Shown piece by piece: positions 24,782 to 33,979 of a stretch of 64,000 nucleotides of DNA (position 1 is the first letter of the stretch; each line of letters begins with the position of its first letter). Source of the stretch: an uncultured Bacteroides sp. Its GTDB lineage: Bacteria; Bacteroidota; Bacteroidia; Bacteroidales; Bacteroidaceae. The position numbers and the translations under genes were made by a program. Location: assembly GCF_963678845.1 (NCBI RefSeq), contig NZ_OY787464.1:930001-994000 (forward strand), read 5' to 3'. The notes under the pieces were generated by a model that saw nothing but the letters and a program-made list of their open reading frames with translations, ran no database searches and was not told where the DNA came from.

Positions 24782-25551
24782 AGTTTATGTATGCTCTTGC
24801 TAATTAATTGATAAATTTCCTGCATCTCGGGTTCGTTCGACAATAACTCCAAATGTTTGTTAATAACCTTTTCATCATAACGAACAGCAGGACCCGTTTG
24901 GGCCTCCCGTGGAGAAAGGACATGTGCCTTCTTTTCTGTTTCCTCTATCAAAGGAAGCATATAACTAAAGGGCATGTCGTATTGTTTCAGTAACTTCTCG
25001 GCAAGTGCATACATGTGGTTAGTAAAATTACAAGCAAAAACAGCTGCTAAATGGATTTGTCTGCGCTTTTCTGATGAAAGCTCACTAACCTCATTCGTTA
25101 CACTACTTGCTAATTTTTCAAGAAGTAAATAGTCGGCAGAATTGTTACTTTCAATGAAAGTATGAATGTTCCGAAAATCAACTATCCTTTGTTTACTGAA
25201 TGTTTGAAGTGGATAAAAAACGCCCTTACGTTTTATTGAATCCGGCCATATATCTAAAGGTAGACTACCGGAAGTATGAGCCATTAAAGCATTCTCCTTT
25301 CCGGCAATAATCCGGGGCATCAGGTCTATTAAAGCATCGTCTTTTAATGATACAATATAAATATCAGCATCATTTATAACATCTTCCAGAGTAGTGGTAT
25401 AATCAGTCTTCACTGCTTCAGCCAGAGACCTTGCCGAATCTTCCGTGCGGCTATATATCTGAGAGATCTTTATATGCTTATCATAGAAAGCTTTTGCCAG
25501 ATTAGTAGCCAGATTCCCGGCGCCAATAAAAACAATTTTATTCTCCTCCAT
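24778..25551 (-). CDS. Rossmann-fold DUF2520 protein
   Basis: A 257-residue protein with an NADP-binding N-terminus (IVFIGAGNLATNLAKAFYDK) and a helical C-terminal DUF2520 domain (HLAAVFACNFTNHMYALAEK). It resembles F420/NADP oxidoreductases and pyrroline-5-carboxylate-reductase-like proteins, but the reaction is unknown. The ATG at 25551 is used because it begins right before the nucleotide-binding strand. A longer frame reaching 25722 only reads backwards through the nitroreductase gene. It overlaps that gene by 14 bases. Confidence 0.9.
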   Translation of the reverse strand: MEENKIVFIGAGNLATNLAKAFYDKHIKISQIYSRTEDSARSLAEAVKTDYTTTLEDVINDADIYIVSLKDDALIDLMPRIIAGKENALMAHTSGSLPLDIWPDSIKRKGVFYPLQTFSKQRIVDFRNIHTFIESNNSADYLLLEKLASSVTNEVSELSSEKRRQIHLAAVFACNFTNHMYALAEKLLKQYDMPFSYMLPLIEETEKKAHVLSPREAQTGPAVRYDEKVINKHLELLSNEPEMQEIYQLISKSIHKL

Positions 25552-26074
25552 ATTTATTGATATGTATCTTTTCCCATTGCAAATGGTCTTCATTAAATGG
25601 TTTACGTTCCATTCCCTTGTGTCCGATAGCAATAACAGAAAGCACTTGTAGTTGCAACGGAATATCCAGTATTCCATGCACATATTCATCAGAAGACATT
25701 CCGGTGGCCGTAAATCGTTCACGAACTTGCACCCAGCAGCTTCCCAAGCCCAAATCTTCGGCTTGTAGTTGAATCATAATAGAGGCAATAGAAGCATCTT
25801 CTATCCATACATCGCTTGTCAAAGGATCTGCAATCACAACAATAGCCAATGCCGCATCTGTAATAAAGCTTGAACTGTTTTCTTTGCAATGAGCCAGTTT
25901 ATCCAACGTCTCTTTATCATCCACAACAACAAATTGCCAGGGGTTTGATCTTTTGGACGAAGGAGACATTAAAGCAGCTTTCAGCAAACTTACCACCTCT
26001 TCCTGGTTAATCTCTTCAGAAGTAAATTTTCTGATGCTGCGTCTATTCTTTATCAATTCACTGAACTGTTCCAT
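25538..26074 (-). CDS. Nitroreductase family protein
   Basis: A 178-residue FMN-dependent oxidoreductase. The FMN-binding N-terminus is NRRSIRKFTSEEINQEEV, followed by ALMSPSSKRSNPWQFVVV, the expected phosphate and substrate contacts, and the C-terminal VLSVIAIGHKG. It probably works as a homodimer using NAD(P)H. The physiological substrate is unknown. It is the first gene of the operon running to 23161, driven by the -7 element TATATTTG at 26113-26106. Confidence 0.92.
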   Translation of the reverse strand: MEQFSELIKNRRSIRKFTSEEINQEEVVSLLKAALMSPSSKRSNPWQFVVVDDKETLDKLAHCKENSSSFITDAALAIVVIADPLTSDVWIEDASIASIMIQLQAEDLGLGSCWVQVRERFTATGMSSDEYVHGILDIPLQLQVLSVIAIGHKGMERKPFNEDHLQWEKIHINKYGGE

Positions 26075-26105
26075 AATTATATTCTACATATTCGTTAATC
26101 ACCTA

Positions 26106-26154
26106 CAAATATACGACTAGGAATTTGAATTCTTGGTAAGAAATTATAAATTTG
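26106..26154. promoter_or_regulatory. Divergent promoters, one without a leader
   Basis: Leftward: TATATTTG at 26113-26106, serving the nitroreductase operon. Rightward: TTTG at 26124-26127 and TAAATTTG at 26147-26154, exactly 19 bases apart. The rightward -7 element ends only 7 bases before the ATG at 26162, so the message should carry almost no 5' leader. Confidence 0.7.
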
Positions 26155-26161
26155 CAGTTGT

Positions 26162-27145
26162 ATGTTATTAAAACTCATTACATATTACCATGCGAATGAT
26201 ATTCCGGATTTGCCCGGAACTAACATTTTCTACTCAAAAGAGATATTTCATGTTTATGAAGCAACTCCCGGGTATACTCCTATTCTCATTGTTGCTTATG
26301 ACGGAATAATACCCATTGCCAAAATACTTACTGTTGTTAGAAAGTGTATCCGCTTTGTACCTCCCAGTCTTATCAATCAATACGAAATATACGGGACAGG
26401 TGAATTCTTTGATGAAAAGATTGATGCGGAAGAGGTATTTGGTTATATGCTGGAATATATAACCAGCATAGGTGCTCAAGAATCTTTTCTGATAGAATTT
26501 AGAAATCTGGAGAATTCTTTGTTCGGGTATAAAGCGTTCCGTGAAAATGAATATTTCCCTGTCAATTGGCTACGGGTAAGAAACTCTTTTCACAATACTT
26601 CTGATTTACTGAATAAAGTCAGCGTATCAAGAAGAAGACAAATAAAGAAGGGATATGCTAACGGAGCACAGGTCAGTGTAGTAGACAAACTGGAAGATAT
26701 ACGTTCTTTTTCACAAATGCTTAAAACAAACTATTCGTATAATATACGCAAGCATTTTCCATGTCTTGAATTCTTTGAGTATTTAGACGAAAAGGCAATA
26801 CACAGTAAAATAATTAAAGTCTTTATTGTGAAATACAAAGAAAATATTATCGGTGGCTCTGTTATTATCTTTTCAGGAAAAAATGCCTACCTGCTATTTT
26901 CCGGAGGAATAAGGAAAACGCACAAGAAACTCTACCCCGGTGTGCTAGCAATATGGGAAGCATTAAAGTTTGCACAAAATGAAGGCTATGAGCACTTGGA
27001 ATATATGGATGTGGGATTACCTTTCAGGAAACATGGATTCAGAGATTTTGTTCTTCGTTTTGGTGGGAAACAACAAAGCTCACGACGATGGTTCCACCTT
27101 AAATGGTCTTTTTTAAATAATTTCCTTATCAGAATATACACATAA
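26162..27145 (+). CDS. FemAB/GNAT-like acyltransferase
   Basis: A 327-residue protein resembling the double-GNAT FemAB or BioF2-like acetyltransferase group. It has SRRRQIKKGYANGAQVSVVD near the middle and the second-half GNAT strand pair KENIIGGSVIIFSGKNAYLL, then FSGGIRKTHKKLYPGVLAIW. It would transfer an acyl or aminoacyl group to an unknown acceptor. The only good start lies about one base from the predicted transcription start. There is no in-frame ATG for 90 codons, so a leaderless message is likely. It may be cotranscribed with the receptor gene 68 bases downstream. Confidence 0.75.
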   Translation: MLLKLITYYHANDIPDLPGTNIFYSKEIFHVYEATPGYTPILIVAYDGIIPIAKILTVVRKCIRFVPPSLINQYEIYGTGEFFDEKIDAEEVFGYMLEYITSIGAQESFLIEFRNLENSLFGYKAFRENEYFPVNWLRVRNSFHNTSDLLNKVSVSRRRQIKKGYANGAQVSVVDKLEDIRSFSQMLKTNYSYNIRKHFPCLEFFEYLDEKAIHSKIIKVFIVKYKENIIGGSVIIFSGKNAYLLFSGGIRKTHKKLYPGVLAIWEALKFAQNEGYEHLEYMDVGLPFRKHGFRDFVLRFGGKQQSSRRWFHLKWSFLNNFLIRIYT

Positions 27146-27213
27146 TCCTTTTTTTACGTTATTACCCATAAAGAAAGTGCAGACCATCCTGTGCAAAAAA
27201 GAACACGTTAGTT

Positions 27214-29625
27214 ATGAAGTATTGTGCACTCTTGGCACTTATTATTATATTCTTTCCTATGACAATTATGGCTCAGGGAACTACGAAAGTATCCGGAATT
27301 GTAATGGATCAGGATAATAATCCGATTGAAATAGCCAATGTAAGAATTCAAGGAAAACTAACAGGTACAGTTACTGACTTAAAAGGACATTATTCACTTA
27401 CTATTTCATCCAGAGACAGCGTGGTCATCATTTTCTCCCGATTGGGGTATAATACAAAGAAACGAGTTCTCAGAAATTCTCATGGAAATATCACTCTTAA
27501 CGTTGTGTTACTTAATTCCGGTTACGAACTAGGAGAAGTTACAGTTACCGATACTAAACGGCAAACAGGGATGACCGAAAAAATTAAAGCAAAAAACGCA
27601 AAACTAATGCCGGATGCTTCAGGAGGAAATATTGAATCATTAATAGCAACACAGGCTGGAGTTAGTTCTCATAATGAGTTAAGTTCTCAGTATAATGTGC
27701 GTGGAGGAAGCTTTGATGAAAACATTGTTTATGTAAATGGCGTGGAAATTTATCGGCCTTTACTCATTCGTTCTGGTCAGCAAGAAGGTCTAAGCTTTAT
27801 AAACCCGGATATGGTACAGGATATAGGATTCTCATCCGGAGGTTATGAATCAAAATATGGAGACAAGATGTCTTCAGTACTGGATATCACTTACAAAAAA
27901 CCAGAGCGCTTGGAAGGATCTTTCTCAGGCAGTTTGCTGGGAGCAAGTGCTTACATTGGTTTTGCTACAAAACATTTCTCCATGACTCATGGCATTCGTT
28001 ATAAAACCAACCGATATCTCTTGGGAAGTCTGGAAACAAAAGGAGAATATGATCCAAGCTTTCTTGATTATCAGACTTATCTTAGCTGGACACCAAACAA
28101 ACGTTGGGAATTTGGATTTATAGGCAATATATCACAAAATAGATATAACTTTATCCCTAAAGACCGTACAACTAAATTCGGGACAATCTCGTCCGTTGAA
28201 GAATTTAAAGTATATTTTGGAGGGCAGGAACGAGATTTATTTCAATCTTATTTTGGTTCGGGCAACATAACGTATCATCTAAATCCTTATAATGATATAG
28301 CTTTCATTGCATCTGCTTTCCACACAAAAGAACAAGAGACTTATGATATTACAGGGCAATATTGGTTAAGCTCACTAGATGGAAGCTCATCCGGAGAAAC
28401 AGCTGGTGAAGATCAGACTGTTGGCGTGGGAACATATATGGAGCATGCCCGTAATTACTTAAATGCCGACGTACAGAGCTACTCCATCACCGGCAATCAT
28501 AAAGTAAAAAGTAATAATATCAAGTGGGGATTGGAACTCAAAAAAGAATTCATAAAAGACAAACTTCGCGAGTGGGAAATGAGAGATTCGGCAGGTTATT
28601 CTCTTCCTCATACCAGTAATGATGTGGAACTTATTTACAGTTTAGCCTCCAAGAATGAAATAAGAAGTGACCGGTTCTCATTCTACGCACAAGATACTTA
28701 TAAATTCTCCACAAACTTAGGACTTTATACAATCAATGCAGGAATTAGGGGAAGTTACTGGAACTGGAATAAAGAATTCATTTTCAGTCCTCGTGTTTCT
28801 GTAGCTCTGATTCCTCAGTTTAATGAAGACTTTACCTTTCGTGTTGCTACAGGAGTATATTATCAGGCTCCTTTTTACAAAGAGTTTCGTGATACTACAA
28901 CAGTGAATGGAAATACATTTGTGACACTTAATAAAGATATTAAATCTCAGCGTTCCATCCATTTTGTTCTGGCCAGTGATTACAAATTTCGTACTCTTGG
29001 AAGACCATTTAAATTCACCACAGAACTTTATTATAAAAAATTAAGCGATCTGGTTCCATACAATATCAATAATGTGCGTGTAAGCTATTATGGGAAAAAT
29101 ATGGCTAGCGGATATGCTACAGGACTTGATATGAAACTCTTTGGTGAGTTTGTTCAGGGAACAGATTCCTGGCTTTGCCTTTCATTGATGCAAACGGAAG
29201 AAAAAATTAATGAAAAATGGATTCCCCGTCCAACGGACCAAAGATATAACATATCATTCTACTTCAGTGACTACTTTCCGGGAAATAAAAAATGGAAAAT
29301 GAATCTGAAAACCACTTGGGCAGATGGACTTCCATTTGGTCCTCCTCATTCTGGAAGAGAAGAAATTGCATTTCGTACTGCCCCTTACCGAAGAGTAGAC
29401 ATAGGTATGTCAAGACAGCTTATTGACAATGAAAACGGAGACTATCACGGACGTATCAGTCGCCATATACGTAACATGTGGCTTGGAATAGATATTTTCA
29501 ATTTGCTTGGAATAAGCAACGTAAACTCCTATTATTGGGTCACCGACGTATATAATAACCAGTATGCAGTGCCAAATTACCTTACATCTCGTCAAATTAA
29601 TATCCGCTTACTTTTAGAGTTTTAA
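27214..29625 (+). CDS. TonB-dependent receptor
   Basis: An 803-residue outer-membrane receptor. Residues 1-20 form a signal peptide (ending TIMAQ), about 22-105 a carboxypeptidase-regulatory-like domain (KVSGIVMDQDNNPIEIANVR), and about 120-230 a plug (SSQYNVRGGSFDENIVYVNG, then GYESKYGDKMSSVLDITY), followed by a barrel ending in LLEF. No SusD partner follows, unlike the SusC at 48202-51192, so it may take up a siderophore, vitamin, metal complex or peptide. It is the last gene before the methylmalonyl-CoA cluster. Confidence 0.9.
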   Translation: MKYCALLALIIIFFPMTIMAQGTTKVSGIVMDQDNNPIEIANVRIQGKLTGTVTDLKGHYSLTISSRDSVVIIFSRLGYNTKKRVLRNSHGNITLNVVLLNSGYELGEVTVTDTKRQTGMTEKIKAKNAKLMPDASGGNIESLIATQAGVSSHNELSSQYNVRGGSFDENIVYVNGVEIYRPLLIRSGQQEGLSFINPDMVQDIGFSSGGYESKYGDKMSSVLDITYKKPERLEGSFSGSLLGASAYIGFATKHFSMTHGIRYKTNRYLLGSLETKGEYDPSFLDYQTYLSWTPNKRWEFGFIGNISQNRYNFIPKDRTTKFGTISSVEEFKVYFGGQERDLFQSYFGSGNITYHLNPYNDIAFIASAFHTKEQETYDITGQYWLSSLDGSSSGETAGEDQTVGVGTYMEHARNYLNADVQSYSITGNHKVKSNNIKWGLELKKEFIKDKLREWEMRDSAGYSLPHTSNDVELIYSLASKNEIRSDRFSFYAQDTYKFSTNLGLYTINAGIRGSYWNWNKEFIFSPRVSVALIPQFNEDFTFRVATGVYYQAPFYKEFRDTTTVNGNTFVTLNKDIKSQRSIHFVLASDYKFRTLGRPFKFTTELYYKKLSDLVPYNINNVRVSYYGKNMASGYATGLDMKLFGEFVQGTDSWLCLSLMQTEEKINEKWIPRPTDQRYNISFYFSDYFPGNKKWKMNLKTTWADGLPFGPPHSGREEIAFRTAPYRRVDIGMSRQLIDNENGDYHGRISRHIRNMWLGIDIFNLLGISNVNSYYWVTDVYNNQYAVPNYLTSRQINIRLLLEF

Positions 29626-29742
29626 CTGCATAACAGCCTAAATAAATTGCAGAAATATTTCTTTATTAAGAAGTAATTGACTTTCTTTGTATTGTTTATC
29701 TAATCAAGGATAATTAATATACTAACGAAAAATAGAATAGTC

Positions 29743-30147
29743 ATGAAGATTTCTCACATTGAACATTTAGGTATTGCTGTAAAGAGTATCGAAGAAGCTT
29801 TACCCTACTATGAAAATGTATTAGGTTTAAAATGCTACAACATAGAAGTAGTTGAGGACCAAAAAGTTAGAACTGCTTTTCTAAAAGTAGGTGATACAAA
29901 AATAGAGCTATTGGAACCTACAAGTCCTGAAAGTACTATTGCCAAATTTATCGAAAATAAGGGTGCAGGCGTTCACCATGTGGCGTTTGCTGTTGAAGAC
30001 GGAGTTGCTAATGCTTTGGCAGAAGTAGAAGCAAAAGAAGTCCGGACAATAGACAAGGCACCTCGCAAGGGAGCAGAAGGATTGCAAATAGCATTTCTTC
30101 ACCCAAAATCAACTCTCGGTGTACTAACCGAACTCTGCGAACACTAA
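29743..30147 (+). CDS. mce: Methylmalonyl-CoA epimerase
   Basis: A 134-residue vicinal-oxygen-chelate protein that interconverts the (R)- and (S)-forms of methylmalonyl-CoA. Metal ligands are visible as HLGIAV near residue 8, GVHHVAFAVED near residue 76, and the C-terminal LTELCEH. It begins a five-gene cluster for the succinate-to-propionate route. The only gene of the route missing here is the mutase. Confidence 0.95.
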   Translation: MKISHIEHLGIAVKSIEEALPYYENVLGLKCYNIEVVEDQKVRTAFLKVGDTKIELLEPTSPESTIAKFIENKGAGVHHVAFAVEDGVANALAEVEAKEVRTIDKAPRKGAEGLQIAFLHPKSTLGVLTELCEH

Positions 30148-30174
30148 ATTTATTAACTTTAATATCATAAATTC

Positions 30175-31728
30175 ATGAGTAACCAACTTGAAAAAGTAAA
30201 AGAGCTTATTGAACTACGTACTCAAGCTCGCTTAGGTGGTGGTGAAAAAGCGATTGAAAAACAACACGCGAAAGGAAAATACACTGCACGTGAGCGTATT
30301 GCTCAATTATTAGACGATGGTAGTTTTGAAGAATTCGATATGTTTGTTAAACATAGATGTACAAACTTCGGACAAGAAAAGAAATCATATTTAGGCGACG
30401 GCGTTGTTACCGGATACGGAACCATTGAAGGTAGATTAGTATATGTTTTTGCACAAGATTTCACCGTTTTTGGAGGCTCATTGTCTGAAACAATGGCGCT
30501 AAAGATATGTAAGGTAATGGATCAGGCTATGAAAGTAGGTGCTCCGGTTATTGGAATCAATGACTCAGGTGGTGCACGTATTCAGGAAGGGATCAATGCA
30601 TTGGGTGGTTATGCTGAAATATTCCAACGTAATATCCTTGCATCTGGAGTTATTCCTCAAATTTCAGGAATCTTTGGCCCTTGCGCTGGTGGTGCTGTAT
30701 ATTCTCCTGCATTAACAGACTTTACTTTAATGATGGAAGGCACTTCTTATATGTTCCTTACAGGACCTAAAGTTGTAAAAACTGTAACTGGTGAAGATGT
30801 TACTCAGGAAGAACTGGGAGGTGCAAGTGTTCACTCTTCAAAATCAGGCGTAACTCACTTTACCGCTAAAACAGAAGAAGAAGGTTTAAGCATTATTCGC
30901 AAATTACTTAGCTTTATTCCACAAAACAACCTAGAAGAAGCCCCACTTGTAAAATGCGAAGACCCAATTGATCGCTTGGAAGATTCATTAAATGAAATTA
31001 TTCCGGATAGTCCAAACAAACCTTACGACATGTATGAAGTTATCGGTGCAATCATTGATAACGGAGAATTCCTTGAGGTTCAAAAAGATTATGCTAAAAA
31101 TATCATTATAGGATTTGCCCGCTTCAATGGACAGTCTGTAGGTGTTGTTGCTAACCAACCTAAATATCTGGCAGGTGTACTTGATAGTAATGCTTCTCGT
31201 AAAGCCGGACGTTTTGTTCGTTTCTGCGATGCATTCAATATTCCTATAGTTACTTTGGTTGATGTTCCCGGATTCTTACCAGGTACTGGCCAGGAATACA
31301 ACGGAGTAATTCTTCACGGAGCGAAATTGCTTTATGCTTATGGTGAAGCAACCGTACCAAAAGTAACTGTAACATTAAGAAAGTCATACGGTGGTTCACA
31401 TATTGTAATGAGTTGTAAACAACTACGTGGCGATATGAACTATGCATGGCCAACATCAGAAATTGCCGTAATGGGTGGTGCTGGTGCAGTAGAAGTATTA
31501 TATGCTAAAGAAGCAAAAGATGCCGAAGATCCAATCGCATTTATGGCACAGAAAGAAGCTGAATATACCAAGTTGTTTGCTAATCCATATAATGCAGCAA
31601 AATACGGTTACATTGATGATGTAATTGAACCTAGAAACACTCGTTTCCGTATTATTCGCGCATTGCAGCAATTACAGACTAAGAAATTAACGAACCCTGC
31701 TAAGAAGCATGGTAATATTCCATTATAA
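30175..31728 (+). CDS. mmdA: Methylmalonyl-CoA decarboxylase alpha subunit (carboxyltransferase)
   Basis: A 517-residue biotin-dependent carboxyltransferase that moves the carboxyl group of methylmalonyl-CoA to biotin. It has the N-terminal GGGEKAIEKQHAKGKYTARE, the two oxyanion-hole glycine motifs (GGARIQEGINALGGYAEIF and GPCAGGAVYSPALTDF), and the C-terminal acyl-CoA site (VDVPGFLPGTGQEYNGVI). The neighbours encode the membrane pump, the biotin carrier and the gamma subunit, which supports decarboxylase rather than propionyl-CoA carboxylase function. Confidence 0.95.
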   Translation: MSNQLEKVKELIELRTQARLGGGEKAIEKQHAKGKYTARERIAQLLDDGSFEEFDMFVKHRCTNFGQEKKSYLGDGVVTGYGTIEGRLVYVFAQDFTVFGGSLSETMALKICKVMDQAMKVGAPVIGINDSGGARIQEGINALGGYAEIFQRNILASGVIPQISGIFGPCAGGAVYSPALTDFTLMMEGTSYMFLTGPKVVKTVTGEDVTQEELGGASVHSSKSGVTHFTAKTEEEGLSIIRKLLSFIPQNNLEEAPLVKCEDPIDRLEDSLNEIIPDSPNKPYDMYEVIGAIIDNGEFLEVQKDYAKNIIIGFARFNGQSVGVVANQPKYLAGVLDSNASRKAGRFVRFCDAFNIPIVTLVDVPGFLPGTGQEYNGVILHGAKLLYAYGEATVPKVTVTLRKSYGGSHIVMSCKQLRGDMNYAWPTSEIAVMGGAGAVEVLYAKEAKDAEDPIAFMAQKEAEYTKLFANPYNAAKYGYIDDVIEPRNTRFRIIRALQQLQTKKLTNPAKKHGNIPL

Positions 31729-31749
31729 GTAACTGTAAAACTAAAAGTT

Positions 31750-32178
31750 ATGAATAAAATAAATAAAGGGGTATTAATCATCATGTTACTGGCAGTTAGT
31801 ATAGGCGCAAATGCTCAGAATACCAATCAAGGTGATTCTGCAGGCATAGGCATGGCCATTATTGCAATGATTGCTATTTTTGTCGGTCTAATTCTTTTTT
31901 CATTGGTATTCAAAATTATTGCCAACATTTCAATTCAGATGACGAAAAGAAATGCAATGAAAGTTCATGGAATAACTGATATGAAAATTGCAAAAGAAAA
32001 ATCTATCGGTTCAGAATCCGGAGATATATTGGCTGCTATAGCTATGGCATTACATGAATATCAGGACAATGTACATGATGTTGAAGACACCGTATTAACC
32101 ATTGATAAAGTTAAACGTAACTATTCTCCATGGAGTTCTAAGATTTATACTTTAACTGAAACCCCGCGTAGACGTTAA
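31750..32178 (+). CDS. OadG-family gamma/delta subunit of the sodium pump
   Basis: A 142-residue small membrane subunit. An N-terminal hydrophobic stretch looks like a signal peptide (LLAVSIGANAQ). The single membrane helix at about 35-60 (IGMAIIAMIAIFVGLILFSL) fits the OadG/MmdD anchor that holds the carboxyltransferase to the beta subunit, and a soluble tail follows. It has the position usual for this subunit, between mmdA and the biotin carrier gene. Confidence 0.8.
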   Translation: MNKINKGVLIIMLLAVSIGANAQNTNQGDSAGIGMAIIAMIAIFVGLILFSLVFKIIANISIQMTKRNAMKVHGITDMKIAKEKSIGSESGDILAAIAMALHEYQDNVHDVEDTVLTIDKVKRNYSPWSSKIYTLTETPRRR

Positions 32179-32214
32179 AAGCAATTCAATATTAATTCTT
32201 TAATTTAATAAACG

Positions 32215-32643
32215 ATGAAACAATATAAATATAAAATCAATGGAAACCTCTATAAAGTTACGGTTAATGACATTGATGAAAACAATATCGCTACAGTTGA
32301 AGTAAATGGCACACCTTATAAGGTGGAGATTGACAAGCCTGTAGTTCCTAAACCAGTGACTCGTCCGGCGGCTGCTCCTAAAACAGAGAGTGGAGCTCCG
32401 GTTGTTACCCGCAAACCAGCAGCTTCAAATAAGAGTGCTGTTAAATCTCCGCTCCCAGGTATCATTCTTGACATCAAAGTAAAAATTGGAGATGCTGTAA
32501 AGAAAGGACAAACTGTTCTTATTCTGGAAGCAATGAAGATGGAAAACAATATCCATGCGGATAAAGATGGAAAAGTTACTGCTATTAATGTAAACAATGG
32601 AGATTCTGTTCTTGAAGGTACAGATCTGATCATAATCGAATAA
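32215..32643 (+). CDS. Biotin carrier subunit of methylmalonyl-CoA decarboxylase
   Basis: A 142-residue biotinyl protein. A proline/alanine-rich linker (about 41-72, KPVVPKPVTRPAAAP) leads to a biotinyl domain with the biotinylation motif ILEAMKMENN, in which Lys108 should carry biotin. It shuttles the carboxyl group from the alpha subunit to the membrane beta subunit. It is followed 4 bases later by the beta-subunit gene. Confidence 0.95.
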   Translation: MKQYKYKINGNLYKVTVNDIDENNIATVEVNGTPYKVEIDKPVVPKPVTRPAAAPKTESGAPVVTRKPAASNKSAVKSPLPGIILDIKVKIGDAVKKGQTVLILEAMKMENNIHADKDGKVTAINVNNGDSVLEGTDLIIIE

Positions 32644-32647
32644 TAGT

Positions 32648-33799
32648 ATGGGAGAACTTGGAACATTTCTAACAAATAACTTAGCTGACTTCTGGAGTTA
32701 TACTGGATTTGCAAACGCTACGCCGGGCGAGCTTATCATGCTGCTTGTCGGAATGTTTTTTATCTATCTGGCAGTCAAAAAAGACTTTGAACCGATGTTA
32801 CTGATCCCTATAGGTTTCGGCATTCTTATCGGTAATATTCTTCCTTTTAGAATAGATGAAGCTGGATTCTATGAAGAAGGATCAGTACTCAACATCTTAT
32901 ACCAAGGTGTACAAAGCGGATGGTATCTTCCATTAATGCTTTTAGGCATTGGTGCTATAACAGACTTTTCTGCTCTGATATCCAATCCCAAATTAATGTT
33001 GGTAGGAGCTGCAGCGCAGTTTGGTATCTTTGGTGCATATATACTAGCTATAGTTTTAGGGCTTGATCCAAATCATGCAGCCGGTATTGGTACTATTGGT
33101 AGCGCTAGCGGTCCTATTGCTATCTTCCTTGCAACTAAGCTGTCTCCTGAATTAATTGGTATAATTGCTATATCTGTTTATTCTTATATCGCTCTGATTC
33201 CGGTGATACAACCTCCAATTATGCGATTATTAACTAATGACAGCGACAGAACTATCAAAATGAAACCTGCACGTCAGGTATCGCATACAGAAAAAGTTAT
33301 GTTCCCAATCATTGGATTGTTACTAACTTGCCTATTGGTTCCTTCTGCTCTGCCATTGCTGGGAATGCTATTCTTTGGTAATCTACTTAAAGAAAGCGGT
33401 GTTACACGTCGTTTAGCAGAAACTGCTAGTGGAGCTTTGCTCGACATAGTAACTATTCTGTTAGGATTAACCGTGGGTATTACTCTTACTGCAAGTAACT
33501 TCTTTACTGCAGATACAGTGTACACCATTATCCTTGGTTTCTTAGCTATAGTTATTGCCACTGCCTCGGGAATATTGTTTATTAAGTTATTTAATCTGTT
33601 TCTTAAAAATGGGAATAAGATTAACCCGCTTATTGGTAATGCTGGAATATCTGCACCTGTGTCTGCACGTATCTCTGAAGAAGTTGCGCTGGAATATGAT
33701 TCCACAAACTACTTATCAGTTCATGCAATGGGTCCTTGTGTAGCAGGTATTATTGGTTCTGCAATAGCAGCCGGTATTCTTTTAGGATTCTTAATGTAA
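32648..33799 (+). CDS. Sodium-pumping decarboxylase beta subunit
   Basis: A 383-residue integral membrane subunit of the OadB/MmdB family. It decarboxylates carboxybiotin and couples this to export of sodium ions. About nine to eleven helices are visible, with the conserved glycine/serine loops GIGTIGSASGPIAIFLATKL near residue 153 and GNAGISAPVSARISEE near residue 332. It is the last gene of the cluster and is followed by a strong terminator. Confidence 0.95.
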   Translation: MGELGTFLTNNLADFWSYTGFANATPGELIMLLVGMFFIYLAVKKDFEPMLLIPIGFGILIGNILPFRIDEAGFYEEGSVLNILYQGVQSGWYLPLMLLGIGAITDFSALISNPKLMLVGAAAQFGIFGAYILAIVLGLDPNHAAGIGTIGSASGPIAIFLATKLSPELIGIIAISVYSYIALIPVIQPPIMRLLTNDSDRTIKMKPARQVSHTEKVMFPIIGLLLTCLLVPSALPLLGMLFFGNLLKESGVTRRLAETASGALLDIVTILLGLTVGITLTASNFFTADTVYTIILGFLAIVIATASGILFIKLFNLFLKNGNKINPLIGNAGISAPVSARISEEVALEYDSTNYLSVHAMGPCVAGIIGSAIAAGILLGFLM

Positions 33800-33818
33800 A
33801 ATAGATTTCTGATATATT

Positions 33819-33857
33819 AAAGCGTCTGTACTCCAAAGGAATGCAGACGCTTTTTTT
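33819..33857 (+). terminator. Terminator after the decarboxylase cluster
   Basis: A 10-bp perfect stem (AAAGCGTCTG at 33819-33828 with CAGACGCTTT at 33844-33853) is followed by a run of T. It separates the propionate cluster from the GH13 gene. Confidence 0.9.
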
Positions 33858-33873
33858 GTATTACCTATCTTAT

Positions 33874-33949
33874 GAAAACGTTTGCACAAACTCTGGCTAA
33901 GAGAACAAAAGTATATCTTGACAAAGCACGATTATTTTACGTATATTCG
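33874..33949 (+). promoter_or_regulatory. Promoter and LacI-type operator of the periplasmic GH13 gene
   Basis: GAAAACGTTTGC (33874-33885) matches 11 of 12 positions of the GCAAwCGwTTGC palindrome found at the other starch genes. A promoter follows: CTTG at 33917-33920 and TATATTCG at 33942-33949, with 21 bases between. The operator ends exactly 56 bases before the -7 element; at the other three sites the gap is 55. Both elements lie inside the first codons of the longer open frame, so translation must begin downstream at 33980. Confidence 0.7.
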
Positions 33950-33979
33950 CCTCTATATAATTTTTTATTAATTAAGACC

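Noticed and set aside
25552..25722. N-terminal extension of the DUF2520 protein
   Set aside because: The extra residues are encoded over the end of the nitroreductase gene in another frame and lack conservation; the Rossmann start at 25551 is natural.
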